Positions 47,001 through 57,042 of a DNA stretch of 64,000 nt are shown here, piece by piece; the first letter of the stretch is position 1; each line of letters begins with the position of its first letter. Below the pieces are notes generated by a model that did no database searches, was not told where the DNA came from, and worked only from the letters and a program-made list of their open reading frames with translations. This DNA comes from Trichomonas tenax. Taxonomy: Eukaryota; Parabasalia; Trichomonadida; Trichomonadidae. The DNA is taken from the NCBI GenBank assembly GCA_023091735.1, contig JALKBU010000118.1, positions 1 to 64,000 of the forward strand, written 5' to 3'. Position numbers and translations under genes: made by a program.

Positions 47001-48541
47001 AAGTCGAAATTATAGGAAGTGATGACATCATCTCTATCAGAACATTGGTGATTGATCGCGTAGACTGAAATGTTTGATTTCATCAAAATCGAAATATTTT
47101 CCGCTTTCTTGATCAATTCAAACTTCTCGAATGAGATTGAGATGTCAAAAAGTGGCTTTTTACCGACATCTTTCGATGAAAGGCATAGATACATAGATAC
47201 TTCGTGAAAAGTGAACTTTGGGAAAAGATTTGAAAATATTTGTGGATTTATCGCCTTTTTGAGCCATTCTATACATGTTATGACTGGAGCTATTTCCGGA
47301 TATAAGAAATATAATGACAATTTCTGATCACACAGTGTGATTGTTAGTTTATCTTTGAATTGAATTCTAAAGTTTTGTCTATTGTAGATTGGCATCGTTT
47401 GATCGATATAGAACATCGTTTCTATATATGTATCATTGTAATAATTAACTTGCGATGCTCGTAAATTATTTTTCATGAAGATCGTTGTGTTATCAACTTT
47501 AAAAGCAAACTCAACAGTCCATTTGGCAATATCGAAGTTGTAGCCCATTAAATAGCGAATAAAAACATCGAATAAAGAATTGTTGAAAAAAACTGATGAC
47601 AAATTATGAATTTGTTTTGTATCTATGTGAATTCTGAGGTCAACTATGCTAACAGCATATACGTCTTGTGTCAAATTTATATTAACTAGTTTGTTTTCGC
47701 TTAATTTTTCGATTTTTAGAATATTATTTGAAGTTTCGATGTCATCGATAGTTAGACTCTCATTGGACAGGACAATATTTGAAATATTAAACTTAAATGA
47801 AGAAAGATTGAAATTAATTTTTTCAATTATTGCTAAAATTCCGCTACCTCGTTTTATTGATATATTGTTCATCGCTATGACTGAGGAGGACCCGATTTTA
47901 ATATTTAAGACATTGAAGTGAAAGTTCATTGTGTAATATGGTTTTGTAGACATCAAAGAGTGGAATAATTTCAGATTGGAATTTGTTAAATTAATGTTAA
48001 TAGTATCTGTATCAATATTTAATGACATTTTACGTGAAATTGTCATCAATAAGTCGGGAATATTTAAAATTTCACCAAAATTATCGAGAAGTGAAAAGCT
48101 TTTAATATGTATTTCGTTAGTATTATTGACGCCTAATTTTATAGTTACATCAAAACACTCCATTTTCAAAATATTTTCGAACATTGGAATTGTAATGTTA
48201 ATTGTAAGTTGTTTAATATTAATGCAGATATTCTTCTGGTCTATTTCTGTATATTTCGGAGCATTTGATAATGAATTTTTCTCGATTGAAATATTTGCTG
48301 ATTGAATATAAACAGTATCGAAATTTGAAGTACTATTCCATGACTTCTGTCTGATTTTGATCTGACTGATGGAGCTTTCTCTGACAATAAAAGGAATTCC
48401 GAAATTAAATAGAAAATTTTCACTAAAAAGAAGGTTTTCTATGTAATTCTCGGCGCAGGGCGAGGAAATACTGTCTATGACATTGCCAATAACAGTAAAA
48501 TTGCTCGTCAAAAACCCTTTTAAACTCGAAATAAAATCCAT
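44003..48541 (-). CDS. Short VPS13-like bridge lipid-transfer protein
   Basis: The protein has 1512 residues, about half of typical VPS13. The N-terminal chorein-like cap is visible: after the first helices, FLFNFGIPFIVRESSISQIK and KSWNSTSNFDTVYIQSANIS reproduce the strand and tryptophan pattern of chorein_N. Beta-rich repeats of alternating hydrophobicity (about 90-650) would form the lipid-carrying groove. From about 720 to 1130, LCIINNLPFPAVITFG and several repeats with conserved asparagines (LIILNNTLWPLPF, LFLINNLLPKDVAF) match the VPS13 adaptor-binding (VAB) domain. Helices near 1240-1340 may correspond to the ATG2_C/DH-like region. A PH-like end (IKHIFDLPNKIVVAIFEKAI) closes it. Function: bulk phospholipid transfer at membrane contact sites. 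The start follows TTGACAAAAATATTACATG on its strand. Confidence 0.8.
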   Translation of the reverse strand: MDFISSLKGFLTSNFTVIGNVIDSISSPCAENYIENLLFSENFLFNFGIPFIVRESSISQIKIRQKSWNSTSNFDTVYIQSANISIEKNSLSNAPKYTEIDQKNICINIKQLTINITIPMFENILKMECFDVTIKLGVNNTNEIHIKSFSLLDNFGEILNIPDLLMTISRKMSLNIDTDTININLTNSNLKLFHSLMSTKPYYTMNFHFNVLNIKIGSSSVIAMNNISIKRGSGILAIIEKINFNLSSFKFNISNIVLSNESLTIDDIETSNNILKIEKLSENKLVNINLTQDVYAVSIVDLRIHIDTKQIHNLSSVFFNNSLFDVFIRYLMGYNFDIAKWTVEFAFKVDNTTIFMKNNLRASQVNYYNDTYIETMFYIDQTMPIYNRQNFRIQFKDKLTITLCDQKLSLYFLYPEIAPVITCIEWLKKAINPQIFSNLFPKFTFHEVSMYLCLSSKDVGKKPLFDISISFEKFELIKKAENISILMKSNISVYAINHQCSDRDDVITSYNFDLMLPLTGTTYFSRIGAKQITINLSHHIIHSFMTFCDNTQIPTTSVLFVTNDYCDLMKISGNNNKQTLISPAQCFPFNSSVLSFHVEEKEFTINISQIQYPLMITKNCILSVTSEMMAKYVHISSVYIVQNDTLMQIHVYSKKVVTKTKIATIQSLGRHPMPLLESGDMSYLLCTHDNKISKCQTFKLQEGTFPYLVDGENPILVQIYKDKLTRSTIIHFRPGLCIINNLPFPAVITFGKEKGTKPQKPIEPREEKYDPLYLSQSKVLMNISIPSLENCTGMSIILIDTEEPDSVQNFIIEDYGILNIMIQKLNEVTKVIVSTDLIILNNTLWPLPFVTRDQVFNVFPDKILFSPAEDIFIEHNKKRYPVNIGFHRNKIVFDDDRILFTYYRIKNSLTKYLYVQNLFLINNLLPKDVAFIDNTSCQKFKPQEFSPLNYNPQESQVVLSYDGCSSAGKVYIGSEMETTIQLYNSEQDRSIALDVIIELKHQTRIIKIMAAANPPLYTIINDTHFDIFAQQLEERIPFKILPFSSSTFAFDLPTQSSNVILTIEGILTSVNFFTTMYNVKFPSKIQGTSIFTSVYSINSRTRTIIVTTSPVSLPHEVSIALEIPKVIVNFIEDQRSIAAIDVNHIGFRISTSSQSMTYSARLEIDSIQVDDHIQNTVILKKISSLPIVDIELQMSNFPFTPSQVTSLIFHKMKIDINISDYLLDYFAKIYRMMNALHFSVPRTSLHLGYSYMESLTVRSKFENEIPKFLGFYNDIPAASTIIFSIPRLSFDHFSAPASVLRKIFYDTITRCLIGKKSTNGHMLPYSSCSRNRDEREQTAAKAVDNTIAYFTGFPAASAETGFRLKFSAEMKVKAPDPKESPQQTQAESIITTPKRFISAVIRNASSDAVLSMCSDSSKKDNKRGQIKHIFDLPNKIVVAIFEKAIVIKDYEKETEHPINKVKGVERNINYISVNSKSKGALFKLKFDDENSAELFRITLESVLTSCAINYYL

Positions 48542-49200
48542 GTAATATTTTTGTCAAATTTTGTATTTTTGCGATCTTTTGTGATACTTGAAATAGACAT
48601 CATTTACTTTCTCTATTTTTCACTTTAAATCAGATTTATTCAATTGTTTGTTAAATTGTTCCAAATCATGAAATTTGGCTTTAATATAATCTGTATATTC
48701 TATGTTTTCATTTTTGAAATTTTTCATTTTTGTTTTCACTTCACTTTGGGTTTCAAACGCGGTACATTCGTGCATCGACTAAACTCGTGGCGTTTTATCA
48801 ATCCACATCAAATATTATTCCCAAATTCAAATTCGAATCAAAATTAACTTTAATATCCATTTGTAACTTTAAAATTATCTTTCTCTTCAGAATCCTATCA
48901 TATGATTAAAATATCTAAAGCCAAACACATTAAAAGATTTAACTTCCAAATAATACACCCTTAATTTAATCGTTCGTGAATGCTCATTTGCCCAAAACAT
49001 TTTAGAGATTTATCCTAAATATCTGATACCGATAAACAGTAATCTCTCATTAATATTTTTTATCAAAAATATTAATTTTGTTTTCAACTGAATCCTATGA
49101 GCAGCAAACAGCCTTGTGCTAAATCTATATGGATTCCTGTTGTGCGGTAGAAAAATAATTGATTTTTGAACTATAATACAAACAAGATTTAGTTAAAAAG
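48542..49200. other. Intergenic, nothing identified
   Basis: AT-rich spacer between the VPS13-like start and the 3' end of the lysine-rich gene. A 67-codon plus-strand frame (48644) is hydrophobic, AT-driven and unsupported. Confidence 0.4.
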
Positions 49201-49977
49201 TTATAAAGAAAGATTCCTATGAAGTCTTTCTAAGATGTTCTGAAATGAAAACTTCTGAGCAATTTCATATTCGACTTCTGTCTGCTTATGAATGTCAATG
49301 ATTGGTATTTGGAAGTCCATGAAGCCAGAAATCGGTGCTTTGAGGGCCTTTAAGTCTTCTTTTTCCTCCTTCTGAGCGAACACATCGTTAAATGTTGAAG
49401 GCTTATTTTGATTTTCGCTCTCTTTGTCTTTTTTAATACCATTTAAGAAGTCGTGTAATGAGCTTGCTTTCCTTTTCTTTGTCTTTCCTACGTTCGCTCT
49501 TCTTGTTTTCGTTTTTGTTGTCACATCTTTACGAACGGCTGTTGAATCTGATTTTACTTTGTTCTCTGTAACTGCTGTTGTTTTGTGGTGTGCTGCTTTA
49601 TGATTATTAATCGAATTACTTGATGTTTTGATTAAATCTGTTTTATCATTCTTGAATATCGGGTTCGGTATTTGGATATCGAAAACGAGATCATGTTCAT
49701 GATTTTTGTTTGAAGAATCGATATTTGAAACAGTTCTTCTTGAACTGTGGACTTTCTTCTTCGATTCCGCGGCCTGTTGTAGAGCATTCTGCGATAATGA
49801 TCTCACCATTGTCTTCTCGTGTTTTTTCAAGTCTGAATTATGTTTTTTCTTTTCTCCGCAAGCAGATTTAGGAGAATGCTTCTTCGATTTGCTCTTGTGG
49901 GACTTCTTATCGGTCGGGCTCTTGCGCTTCACACTTTTTGAGTCCAAAGAGTCAACATTCACCAAGATATCACTCAT
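49201..49977 (-). CDS. Lysine/serine-rich, probably nuclear, disordered protein
   Basis: The protein has 258 residues. The first 60 residues are dense in K, S and H (KSHKSKSKKHSPKSACGEKK). RRANVGKTKKRKASSLHDFL near residues 155-175 could be a nuclear-localisation signal. Short hydrophobic peptides (VFDIQIPNPIF, FMDFQIPIIDIH) share an F-D/Q-IQIP core and may be repeated binding motifs. No folded domain is recognised. The frame is intact and the codon pattern gene-like. An identity cannot be proposed. Confidence 0.55.
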   Translation of the reverse strand: MSDILVNVDSLDSKSVKRKSPTDKKSHKSKSKKHSPKSACGEKKKHNSDLKKHEKTMVRSLSQNALQQAAESKKKVHSSRRTVSNIDSSNKNHEHDLVFDIQIPNPIFKNDKTDLIKTSSNSINNHKAAHHKTTAVTENKVKSDSTAVRKDVTTKTKTRRANVGKTKKRKASSLHDFLNGIKKDKESENQNKPSTFNDVFAQKEEKEDLKALKAPISGFMDFQIPIIDIHKQTEVEYEIAQKFSFQNILERLHRNLSL

Positions 49978-50770
49978 TTTTATAAACCCCGGTACACATA
50001 TTGAATTTTTTGTATTTTTTTTTGATTATTAAAAATCCGTTTTGGAGTCAATAATAGACCGTGCTGTATTTTGTGAATAAAAGTACCAAAATTTTGAGAA
50101 CTTTGTTGGTTTCTCAATGCATACATATACTATAAAGAGCAAAATATCGAAAAACTATGAAACTATTCAATTTCTAGAAATGTTTACAATTAATTAAATA
50201 ATATGAAGATATCAAAAATAAAATTGAATTTTTAAGAAAGAAAAGTGACGGTTCACATTCTTTCTGATTTCGATTTTTTCAATGAATTTTGATATCATTG
50301 ATCATTAAATATTATCTACAACCCATTTTCCCTCAAATAATAAACAATCATTTTGTCATTAAAATTTTGCCTTTGTAAATTGTCTCATGTCAGAGTCCTG
50401 ATAATTATAAATTTAAAATGTTTTGTATATTAGTAGGTTCTGCTGATATTTTGATTTTAGCACTTTTGCCGGAATCAATTATTTACATTTTGCTCGCAAC
50501 TTTACAATGGCAGAATTTCCAACTAATAAATAAGAATCCCCCTGATATAAAATAAAAGATCCTATTTTAGTCAAGGTTAATTATATTCATTTTTACTTTT
50601 AGAATAAATCTTACATATGATGTAATTCATGTTTTGATGTTTGTTTTAGTTTATCGTGCTGTAATATCATCAAATGTTTGATATTATTGATCAAGTATAT
50701 TGCAAATAATCATTGCATGTGATAGTTATATTAGATGTAGTGAACAAATTTATTTTTGGTTTGTTCGTTG
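49978..50770. other. Intergenic, nothing identified
   Basis: Divergent spacer of about 790 bases. AAAAGTGACGG at about 50241 echoes the subterminal word of the inverted-repeat elements, but I found no partner copy within the spacer. Confidence 0.4.
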
Positions 50771-52009
50771 ATGATTGAAGATCAAGAATCAAATTACAAC
50801 GATTTTCAAACAACGATGAATCAAGTGACTGTGAGATCGGAGCCAAAAGCAGTGCTTATAGCTCAAGATATCATTAATATTTTAAATTCATATTCTTATG
50901 AACAACATGAGAAAGCATTATGCGATTTGTCAAATTATTTTATCAAATTTGGTCCTATATTCAGAGCAGAACCATCCAAATTGTTCTTTTCTAAGCTTGT
51001 TAAATTTATATCTACAGCAAATAACGAAAATATCCGAAATATATCATTTCACTGTTTATGCTGGCTTGGATATACCACGTACAACGAATTTCCGGTTGAA
51101 TATCTCGTTCAAAATGACGTTTTTGCAAAAATTCATTCATTATTAACTTCAAACAACGATAATCAAATAAACGAAGGCCTTGGGCTGATGATAGGACTAC
51201 TTGTAAATGCAGATGTCGTTCAAAAATATATTGATGAAAATATTTTTAATTATTTATCTACGAATCAATATTCAACAATCACTATTTGGCCTATATTTAT
51301 ATACAAATTCTTATCAAGAATTGACATTCAAACATTTTCAAATTTTGAATCGATTTGTGTGCATTTATATCCATACCTACAATCGAATTATGCACCAAAT
51401 AGATTTTATACGCTTAGCACACTTATATTATTGAATCGACATAATTTTCAGATTGAATTAAGTGTTATATATACAAATCTAATAAATTTGCTGGGTGATC
51501 ATGATCTGGATGTCGTTGAATCAGTTTTATACTTCATTAATTCATTTGAAAATATTGATTTGGAAATAGTTAACAAATTAATAGAAATTCAATGCAAATC
51601 AGAGAATATTTCGAAATTCTGTGTTAGGCTTTTAATGAACAATGCGGACAAACTCAGTGAAGAACAAATTTCAAGAATTTATGAAAATATTCTTTCAGGA
51701 ATTGATAATTTCTCAGCAGAATTCAGCATTTTTGCTATCCCATATCTTGTTTCTATTGTTCAAGAATTATCAGTTCGTGATGTGCGTGTTTTCGAATTAT
51801 TTTCAAATTATCTCGACGATTCTTCATCATCAGCAAATTGTATCCTTGGAATGTTCCACATTATACAGCTTGCACAATCCAAAGGATTACTCGATGATTT
51901 TCTTGAAATTCTTTCATCATGTGAAGATACAATCACTGAATTAATGCAATCAGAAAATGATCAAACTGCAGAAATAGCTTCTAATCTCATAGATATAATG
52001 CGTTCCTAA
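50771..52009 (+). CDS. ARM/HEAT-repeat protein, 412 residues
   Basis: An all-helical protein of repeated 40-residue hairpins. Examples are LVKFISTANNENIRNISFHC, LINLLGDHDLDVVESVLYFI and ALCDLSNYFIKFGPIFRAE. It starts at ATG 50771 (MIEDQESN); the upstream frame begins only at a TTG. The architecture is a helical scaffold for protein binding. Similar sequences are numerous in trichomonads and the partner is unknown. The C-terminus (MQSENDQTAEIASNLIDIMR) forms a final helix. It converges on CNOT11 with 340 bases between them. AT-rich codon use. Confidence 0.65.
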   Translation: MIEDQESNYNDFQTTMNQVTVRSEPKAVLIAQDIINILNSYSYEQHEKALCDLSNYFIKFGPIFRAEPSKLFFSKLVKFISTANNENIRNISFHCLCWLGYTTYNEFPVEYLVQNDVFAKIHSLLTSNNDNQINEGLGLMIGLLVNADVVQKYIDENIFNYLSTNQYSTITIWPIFIYKFLSRIDIQTFSNFESICVHLYPYLQSNYAPNRFYTLSTLILLNRHNFQIELSVIYTNLINLLGDHDLDVVESVLYFINSFENIDLEIVNKLIEIQCKSENISKFCVRLLMNNADKLSEEQISRIYENILSGIDNFSAEFSIFAIPYLVSIVQELSVRDVRVFELFSNYLDDSSSSANCILGMFHIIQLAQSKGLLDDFLEILSSCEDTITELMQSENDQTAEIASNLIDIMRS

Positions 52010-52349
52010 ACTACAACATAAATTCAAAGTAATTTAATGTTATAAATAATGAGAAAATTCGCATTTAGGATTTTTTTACATTGAGCAAGCTTCTATCAAA
52101 AATGTAAACTTATCAAATTACACAGGGGGAACGATAAATTGGTAAAAGTATGGCAAATCTGGGTAATTTGAGAGGAAATATTTCATTGATAAAGGACAAG
52201 ATCTATGTTTGTTTGCTAAGATTCACATATAATAGATGTTTCAATAAGCGGAAGCAGTCATGTCTAAATCATCATTTAAATGCAAGTTTTGATTAATTTT
52301 TTCAAAAGAATGAATTAAAAAAATTTGAATACGAATATATATATAAAGT

Positions 52350-53552
52350 TTATTCGAAAAGCCCTGATAAAGATTGTACGTCAGGTATATTCTTAGACGA
52401 TAATTCCACTTGGAGCGACTGCAATTCAATCAATGACTTCCCTGAAAATTCGGTTTTATTTTCATGCAATTTAACCATGAGCTTACAGAATAAACGCGTT
52501 TTATGCTTTAACACGTTGACATCTTTTATTGATGTCAAGTAGCTGACTTGCTTAATGATATATTTTTCTAAGAAATTAGCTGGCGGTGTCATTTTTGTAA
52601 TCAAGTGCTTAATTCCAACGCACATTGCTTCGGATATATCAGAATCCATGAATAGGTCATAAATCTTTGGATCTTTACGCGATAATTCGGCCATCATTAC
52701 GCCTCCAATTCTAGGGTTGACATTCATCATTTTCTCGGCATCTTCAACCCTATAATTTGTGTTCGAGAAATACGTTTTGTCTTCCGACATTTGCTCAATA
52801 ACGCAATCTTCCTGCCACTCAGTTAATGTCTTTTCCTTTGCAACATCCATCAGCGACTTAGCTGCTGCAGGCTTGTTAATTGAAGCCTCTTCGTCGAACA
52901 AATACTGTTTTTGAGCTAAACTTATGATTGTTGAAAATTGTAGTTCTTCTGGTGAAGGAGGTGTTAAATCCGGCAATGTACGCATGAAAGGGACCTCAAA
53001 GTCAGACCACAGTGATGGTTCAACGAGTAATTCTTTTAATAATTGATGCTGAGTTATTTGCTGAACTTTTGTATCCGCTTTAGTCACAATAATCGACGAT
53101 GTGCGTGATAGAGTTTGAAATGGAGTACCAACGAGATCCGGTGTGCTTGAAGATTCCATAGAAAAGTTTGATTCGAGTATTTCACTGGCTGTGTGGTCCC
53201 CAATGTCATCCATTTCGCTGGAGGACAGGATTCCACCAATAATGTCGCCGAGTTTTGGCGAAAAAAGCTGAGAATTTGTCTGAATTGAATGAAAAACAGT
53301 TCGTAAAACGTAACTTAAAGGGTTAATCGATATCGAAATGTCGTCAAATGCTTTATATAACAGCCAAACAACAATTATTTGTTGTGAAGGCTCAAATATT
53401 CCGTCCATTAACAAGTTTGATAATATTGTTAAGATTGCAAGTGGATTTTTGTCATTGAATTTAGATTTAAACGAATCCGAAAGCTTCGTGAGTTGTTCGT
53501 TGTCGTTGGAAATTATCGAAATTATCGACTCTGCGACTTCTTTCGAAATCAT
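52350..53552 (-). CDS. CNOT11: CNOT11 homologue of the CCR4-NOT complex
   Basis: The protein has 400 residues. The C-terminal domain (about 270-400) matches the CNOT11/DUF2363 region: NPRIGGVMMAELSRKDPKIY, then GIKHLITKMTPPANFLEKYI and IKDVNVLKHKTRLFCKLMVK, ending in a leucine-rich helix with LFE. In animals that end binds CNOT10 while the N-terminal half attaches to CNOT1. The N-terminal half here (1-110, helical, LTILSNLLMDGIFEPSQQII) also fits. A serine/threonine-rich linker sits between (about 115-180). CCR4-NOT removes poly(A) tails and controls mRNA decay. CNOT11 is less widespread than the core subunits, so its presence in a parabasalid is informative. Human CNOT11 has 510 residues. 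Confidence 0.8.
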   Translation of the reverse strand: MISKEVAESIISIISNDNEQLTKLSDSFKSKFNDKNPLAILTILSNLLMDGIFEPSQQIIVVWLLYKAFDDISISINPLSYVLRTVFHSIQTNSQLFSPKLGDIIGGILSSSEMDDIGDHTASEILESNFSMESSSTPDLVGTPFQTLSRTSSIIVTKADTKVQQITQHQLLKELLVEPSLWSDFEVPFMRTLPDLTPPSPEELQFSTIISLAQKQYLFDEEASINKPAAAKSLMDVAKEKTLTEWQEDCVIEQMSEDKTYFSNTNYRVEDAEKMMNVNPRIGGVMMAELSRKDPKIYDLFMDSDISEAMCVGIKHLITKMTPPANFLEKYIIKQVSYLTSIKDVNVLKHKTRLFCKLMVKLHENKTEFSGKSLIELQSLQVELSSKNIPDVQSLSGLFE

Positions 53553-53998
53553 TTATTTTTTTGAATTTTAGAGCCAATCAAAATTGTGTGAAAAACGGAA
53601 TATACGTATGCTATTTATCGGTAAATTTTTAATATTTTTGAAAAATATTTTAATTGTAAGATTATATTTTAATTTCATCTAAAAATTAAAATATCTTGTT
53701 AAATAAGCAATATTTTTCTATATTATGTATATATTATTTAATGAATACTATTATAATATACATTTATACCATTGACAATAAAAGATATTATTTCTATTTA
53801 TAGAAAAATTCACCTTTTATTGTCCGTAAAAAGGCCATAATTAGAAAATTTATGCTTAAAACTCATTGAATAACTGATCAATGAAAGAAAATAAGATATC
53901 ACAGATATACCTACAAATAGTGCTTTTAAAACAACAAACAATATTAAAAATAATCATTAATAATTTTGATTTTTTTTGATTATCATTGAATAAATTAC
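53553..53998. other. Intergenic, nothing identified
   Basis: Very AT-rich spacer between two minus-strand genes. It holds the 3' flank of the ARM gene and the promoter of CNOT11. No distinct motif was recognised. Confidence 0.4.
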
Positions 53999-55429
53999 TC
54001 ATTCTTCAGAAGGAACGATAGAAACGACCTGCTCTTCGAATGCTAATAACTTATTGGACAAATCTTGATCTTCATCAGCAAAATCTTTAACTTCATCCAA
54101 ATCGATTGATTCTTTTATCTTTGAGGCAACTTCACGTTGGATATCAAGATTTCCATTCAGTGATGACAGAAAAACTGTTAAAATAGTCAAAATAGAATCA
54201 ACAACACCAAAATCTTCGAGAGTGATCATTTCACAACAAGCATTGATTACATCTGGATTTAAAACATTGATAAGTGCTTCATTGTCAATGAATTTAACCA
54301 TCATTGACAAAATTTCTAATGATTTAACCTTCATAATATAAGATTTTGCATTTAAAAGAATGTTGAAAGAAATCGGCTGAATTTTAGCAGAAATGAATGC
54401 CAAGTCATCTGGGTTCTGTGTTTGCTTCATTAGATTCGAATAAAACTTTGTAGCATAAATAATTCGATCATCATTTTTAGGATTTGAAAGAAATGAAGCA
54501 ACAGCATCCAATGTTCTGTATCGCTTGAATTCTGGTGGAAATTCTGGGTATTGAGCTAAATTGCTTAAAATTGCCAATGATTTTAATTGATATCTCATTT
54601 TTGAAGTTTCGACGATAATAGTGAACTGATCGATTAAATTTTCTTCAAGTATTAAAACCATTGCGTAATTTGTAGTTGTTGTAGTGAATCTTTCAAAAAT
54701 ATCTAATAATTTATGAAATCTTGATTTTTCTCCATAAAGCGAAGCTGAAATAGCATATCTTAGAAAGGTTCCTCCAATTTCTTCTTGTAATTCCGGACCA
54801 TCTAATATAGAAAGATATATATTTAAACAATTTTTCGGATATGACTCCATAACTAATTGAACGCAATCTGAGAATGATTTTGATGATAGAAAATGATCTC
54901 TAAACACAATTGACGTCGTAAGAAAGTTTGAGATTACATTTAGAACACTTTTATGTAAATTACAGTGTTTTATTGATAATACGTTGGTTAAGTTGGTCAC
55001 TAGCATATTGCTCACGCAAGAGTTAAGTATTTTAATCTGAAACTCTGTAATATCTGGATAAATAATTTTTTGTAAAACATCTAAATTTAATGGACAAAGT
55101 TGAGGTACAGAGAGGAAGTCAAAAATGCAAGTTAATCTATGCTCTTCAAGTAATGTTATAATATTCGAACGAATTGAAGTTAATAAATCTAAAATTAATT
55201 GTAAGCATTGAATTGCTATGCTAATCTTCTGCTCCTGGTCAATTCGTGATGGAATTTTTAGTATACAGACATTTTCAAGTACGAAATTCATGTTTTGATC
55301 TTGATCTTCCGTTAAATTATATTGTAATGCTAGTTTTTCTTCAGTCATATAGTCGTTACTCCTGATGTTGTATATAATCGATCTGATTTTTTTGGAATTA
55401 AACTCTGAGTTCTCTTTGAAAACATCCAT
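53999..55429 (-). CDS. ARM/HEAT-repeat protein, 476 residues
   Basis: A helical repeat protein similar in style to the one at 50771-52009 but not an obvious duplicate. Repeats include QLKSLAILSNLAQYPEFPPE, AVASFLSNPKNDDRIIYATK and MVLILEENLIDQFTIIVE. The C-terminal 60 residues are acidic (IDLDEVKDFADEDQDLSNKL). No enzyme motif is seen. The start ATG at 55429 follows a TATAAATGG-like context on its strand. The function is unknown and a scaffold role is inferred. Confidence 0.65.
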   Translation of the reverse strand: MDVFKENSEFNSKKIRSIIYNIRSNDYMTEEKLALQYNLTEDQDQNMNFVLENVCILKIPSRIDQEQKISIAIQCLQLILDLLTSIRSNIITLLEEHRLTCIFDFLSVPQLCPLNLDVLQKIIYPDITEFQIKILNSCVSNMLVTNLTNVLSIKHCNLHKSVLNVISNFLTTSIVFRDHFLSSKSFSDCVQLVMESYPKNCLNIYLSILDGPELQEEIGGTFLRYAISASLYGEKSRFHKLLDIFERFTTTTTNYAMVLILEENLIDQFTIIVETSKMRYQLKSLAILSNLAQYPEFPPEFKRYRTLDAVASFLSNPKNDDRIIYATKFYSNLMKQTQNPDDLAFISAKIQPISFNILLNAKSYIMKVKSLEILSMMVKFIDNEALINVLNPDVINACCEMITLEDFGVVDSILTILTVFLSSLNGNLDIQREVASKIKESIDLDEVKDFADEDQDLSNKLLAFEEQVVSIVPSEE

Positions 55430-55449
55430 TTATAAATAATGAAAGGTGA

Positions 55450-55528
55450 CAAGAAGAGGAACTTCCTCCGACTTTCTCAAATTTATCACATCATTTCTAA
55501 GTCAAAAGGTCAACAGAGGAAGTTCCTT
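55450..55528. repeat. Short inverted repeat next to the ARM gene start
   Basis: AAGAGGAACTTCCTC (about 55451-55465) is inverted as GAGGAAGTTCCT (about 55516-55527) across some 50 bases. It lies directly upstream of the gene starting at 55429, beside an AAAGGTGACAAG word. It could be a regulatory pair or the end of a degraded repeat. The remaining spacer to 56260 holds no gene that I can support. Confidence 0.4.
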
Positions 55529-56269
55529 TAGAGCCAATCTAAACCATTTGCACTGACGGAATCCAAATGAACAACGAAATAATATGATTTTAAGATGAGT
55601 TCTGTATATTAATTGAGCAACAATGAATATAACATTATTATGATCAACATGAGCTATTAAATACATATAGAAGTTTAAGACTTTATTTATTAAGATAGTC
55701 GTCAAAGAAGCATTTAAGATCTTGGAAAAATATATCATTTGCCACCATAAGGGGCGACTATCATGCAAAGTGACAGCTGAAGATAATGATTTAAAAAATC
55801 GATATGAATGCAGAGAATTTTAAAAATACTTAACAGTAATAATATAGCAAAATGATGTGATACCTATTATTTCATATTACAACTTCATCGAGTGATAATA
55901 GTTGAAAATATAATGCAGTATTTCAATCCAATTTTGAATAGTTTACGTCTCATGTTAGTGGCACCATTAGGAAATATTAAAAATATTACATCAATTCATT
56001 AATGGAGGATCTTAATTCTTTTGGTAATAAATCCACTAATCTGTATTCAATCCAACATATGGAAGCTTTTGAATAGATCAAGTTCGAAATTCACTCATTT
56101 GTTCTTCAAAAATAGCCAATTTCTGAGATTTATGTATATTTTACATGAAAAAAGTATTTAATTTAAACAACAAACAATACAACATTCTTTTGGAATCTCA
56201 TCAAGCAATATACATTGAGTGCAAAGCTGTCTTTAGCACAAATAGATAGGAACTATTAAATCATCTTTT

Positions 56270-57042
56270 TGATGTAACATATTAAGAAATCTATCGTTAT
56301 TTGGAGGACATTGCTTGATAATTTCATCAAGCAATATATTATCAGAATGTGTGTGATGAACAATCTGCACATACTGACTACTAGTGAACATTGATGTTAT
56401 TTTCTTTGAACAAACCAGAAATTCTCAATGCGTTGAAAAACCATTGATCATGCATTCCCATGTCCCATCTATAGTATGTGAAGAACACATCCAAAGCTTT
56501 GATGTAGTCATCTATGTAAGCAAAAGAAATGCTGCGCACATATTTGGATGCAATTTGTTGAACATTACTTCAATGTTTGGTGTTAACATTGCAATAATTA
56601 TCATATAATTGGGTAATCCAGTGATGTATTGCGGAATAGGGAACTCATTGATCATATAGAACGCATTAGGTTCGATTAAATCGTTAAAAGGATCGCCTTG
56701 GAAGAAGGTAGCGAACATGTCAATTTTCATGATTCTGTCAAATCTATCCTTGTTTCTTTTTGAGACATACAATGACCATAAATAGATCTGTGCATAATAA
56801 TTATATGGCGTAGTGAACTCTAGATCACCCATATTAATGACTTGGCCTCCGCAGTTCTTTATATCTTTCATTATATATGGAGTCAGCGAATAATATGCTT
56901 TTTTATCCAAAAGAAACACAACAGTACACTTAGAGCCTGTATGGCATAATGTTCTTAGAAACAGGTTTATAGTTTCAATTTTATTTGTTGCACCTGAAAT
57001 AATTAAATCTCTAAGAGTACTATTTGAATGAATATTTCGCAT
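56270..57042 (-). pseudogene. Broken glycosyltransferase-like gene
   Basis: From ATG 57042 the minus strand encodes an opening LIISGATNKIETINLFLRTL, then CTVVFLLDKKAYYSL. Then comes RFDRIMKIDMFATFFQGDPF, a DxD-type acidic segment followed by the FFQGDPF signature of nucleotide-sugar transferases of the trichomonad/plant type. The frame breaks near 56520. The next pieces, AYIDDYIKALDVFFTYYRWD and MGMHDQWFFNALRISGLFKE, carry the HDQ-x-x-FN motif expected after it. A further frame change leads to SSQYVQIVHHTHSDNILLDE near 56350. A normal gene would be about 260 residues or more. Stops and frameshifts show that it is dead. Confidence 0.6.

Noticed and set aside
47646..48305. Plus-strand frames within the VPS13-like gene
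   Set aside because: Antisense shadows; the minus-strand frame is continuous for 1512 codons with domain similarity.
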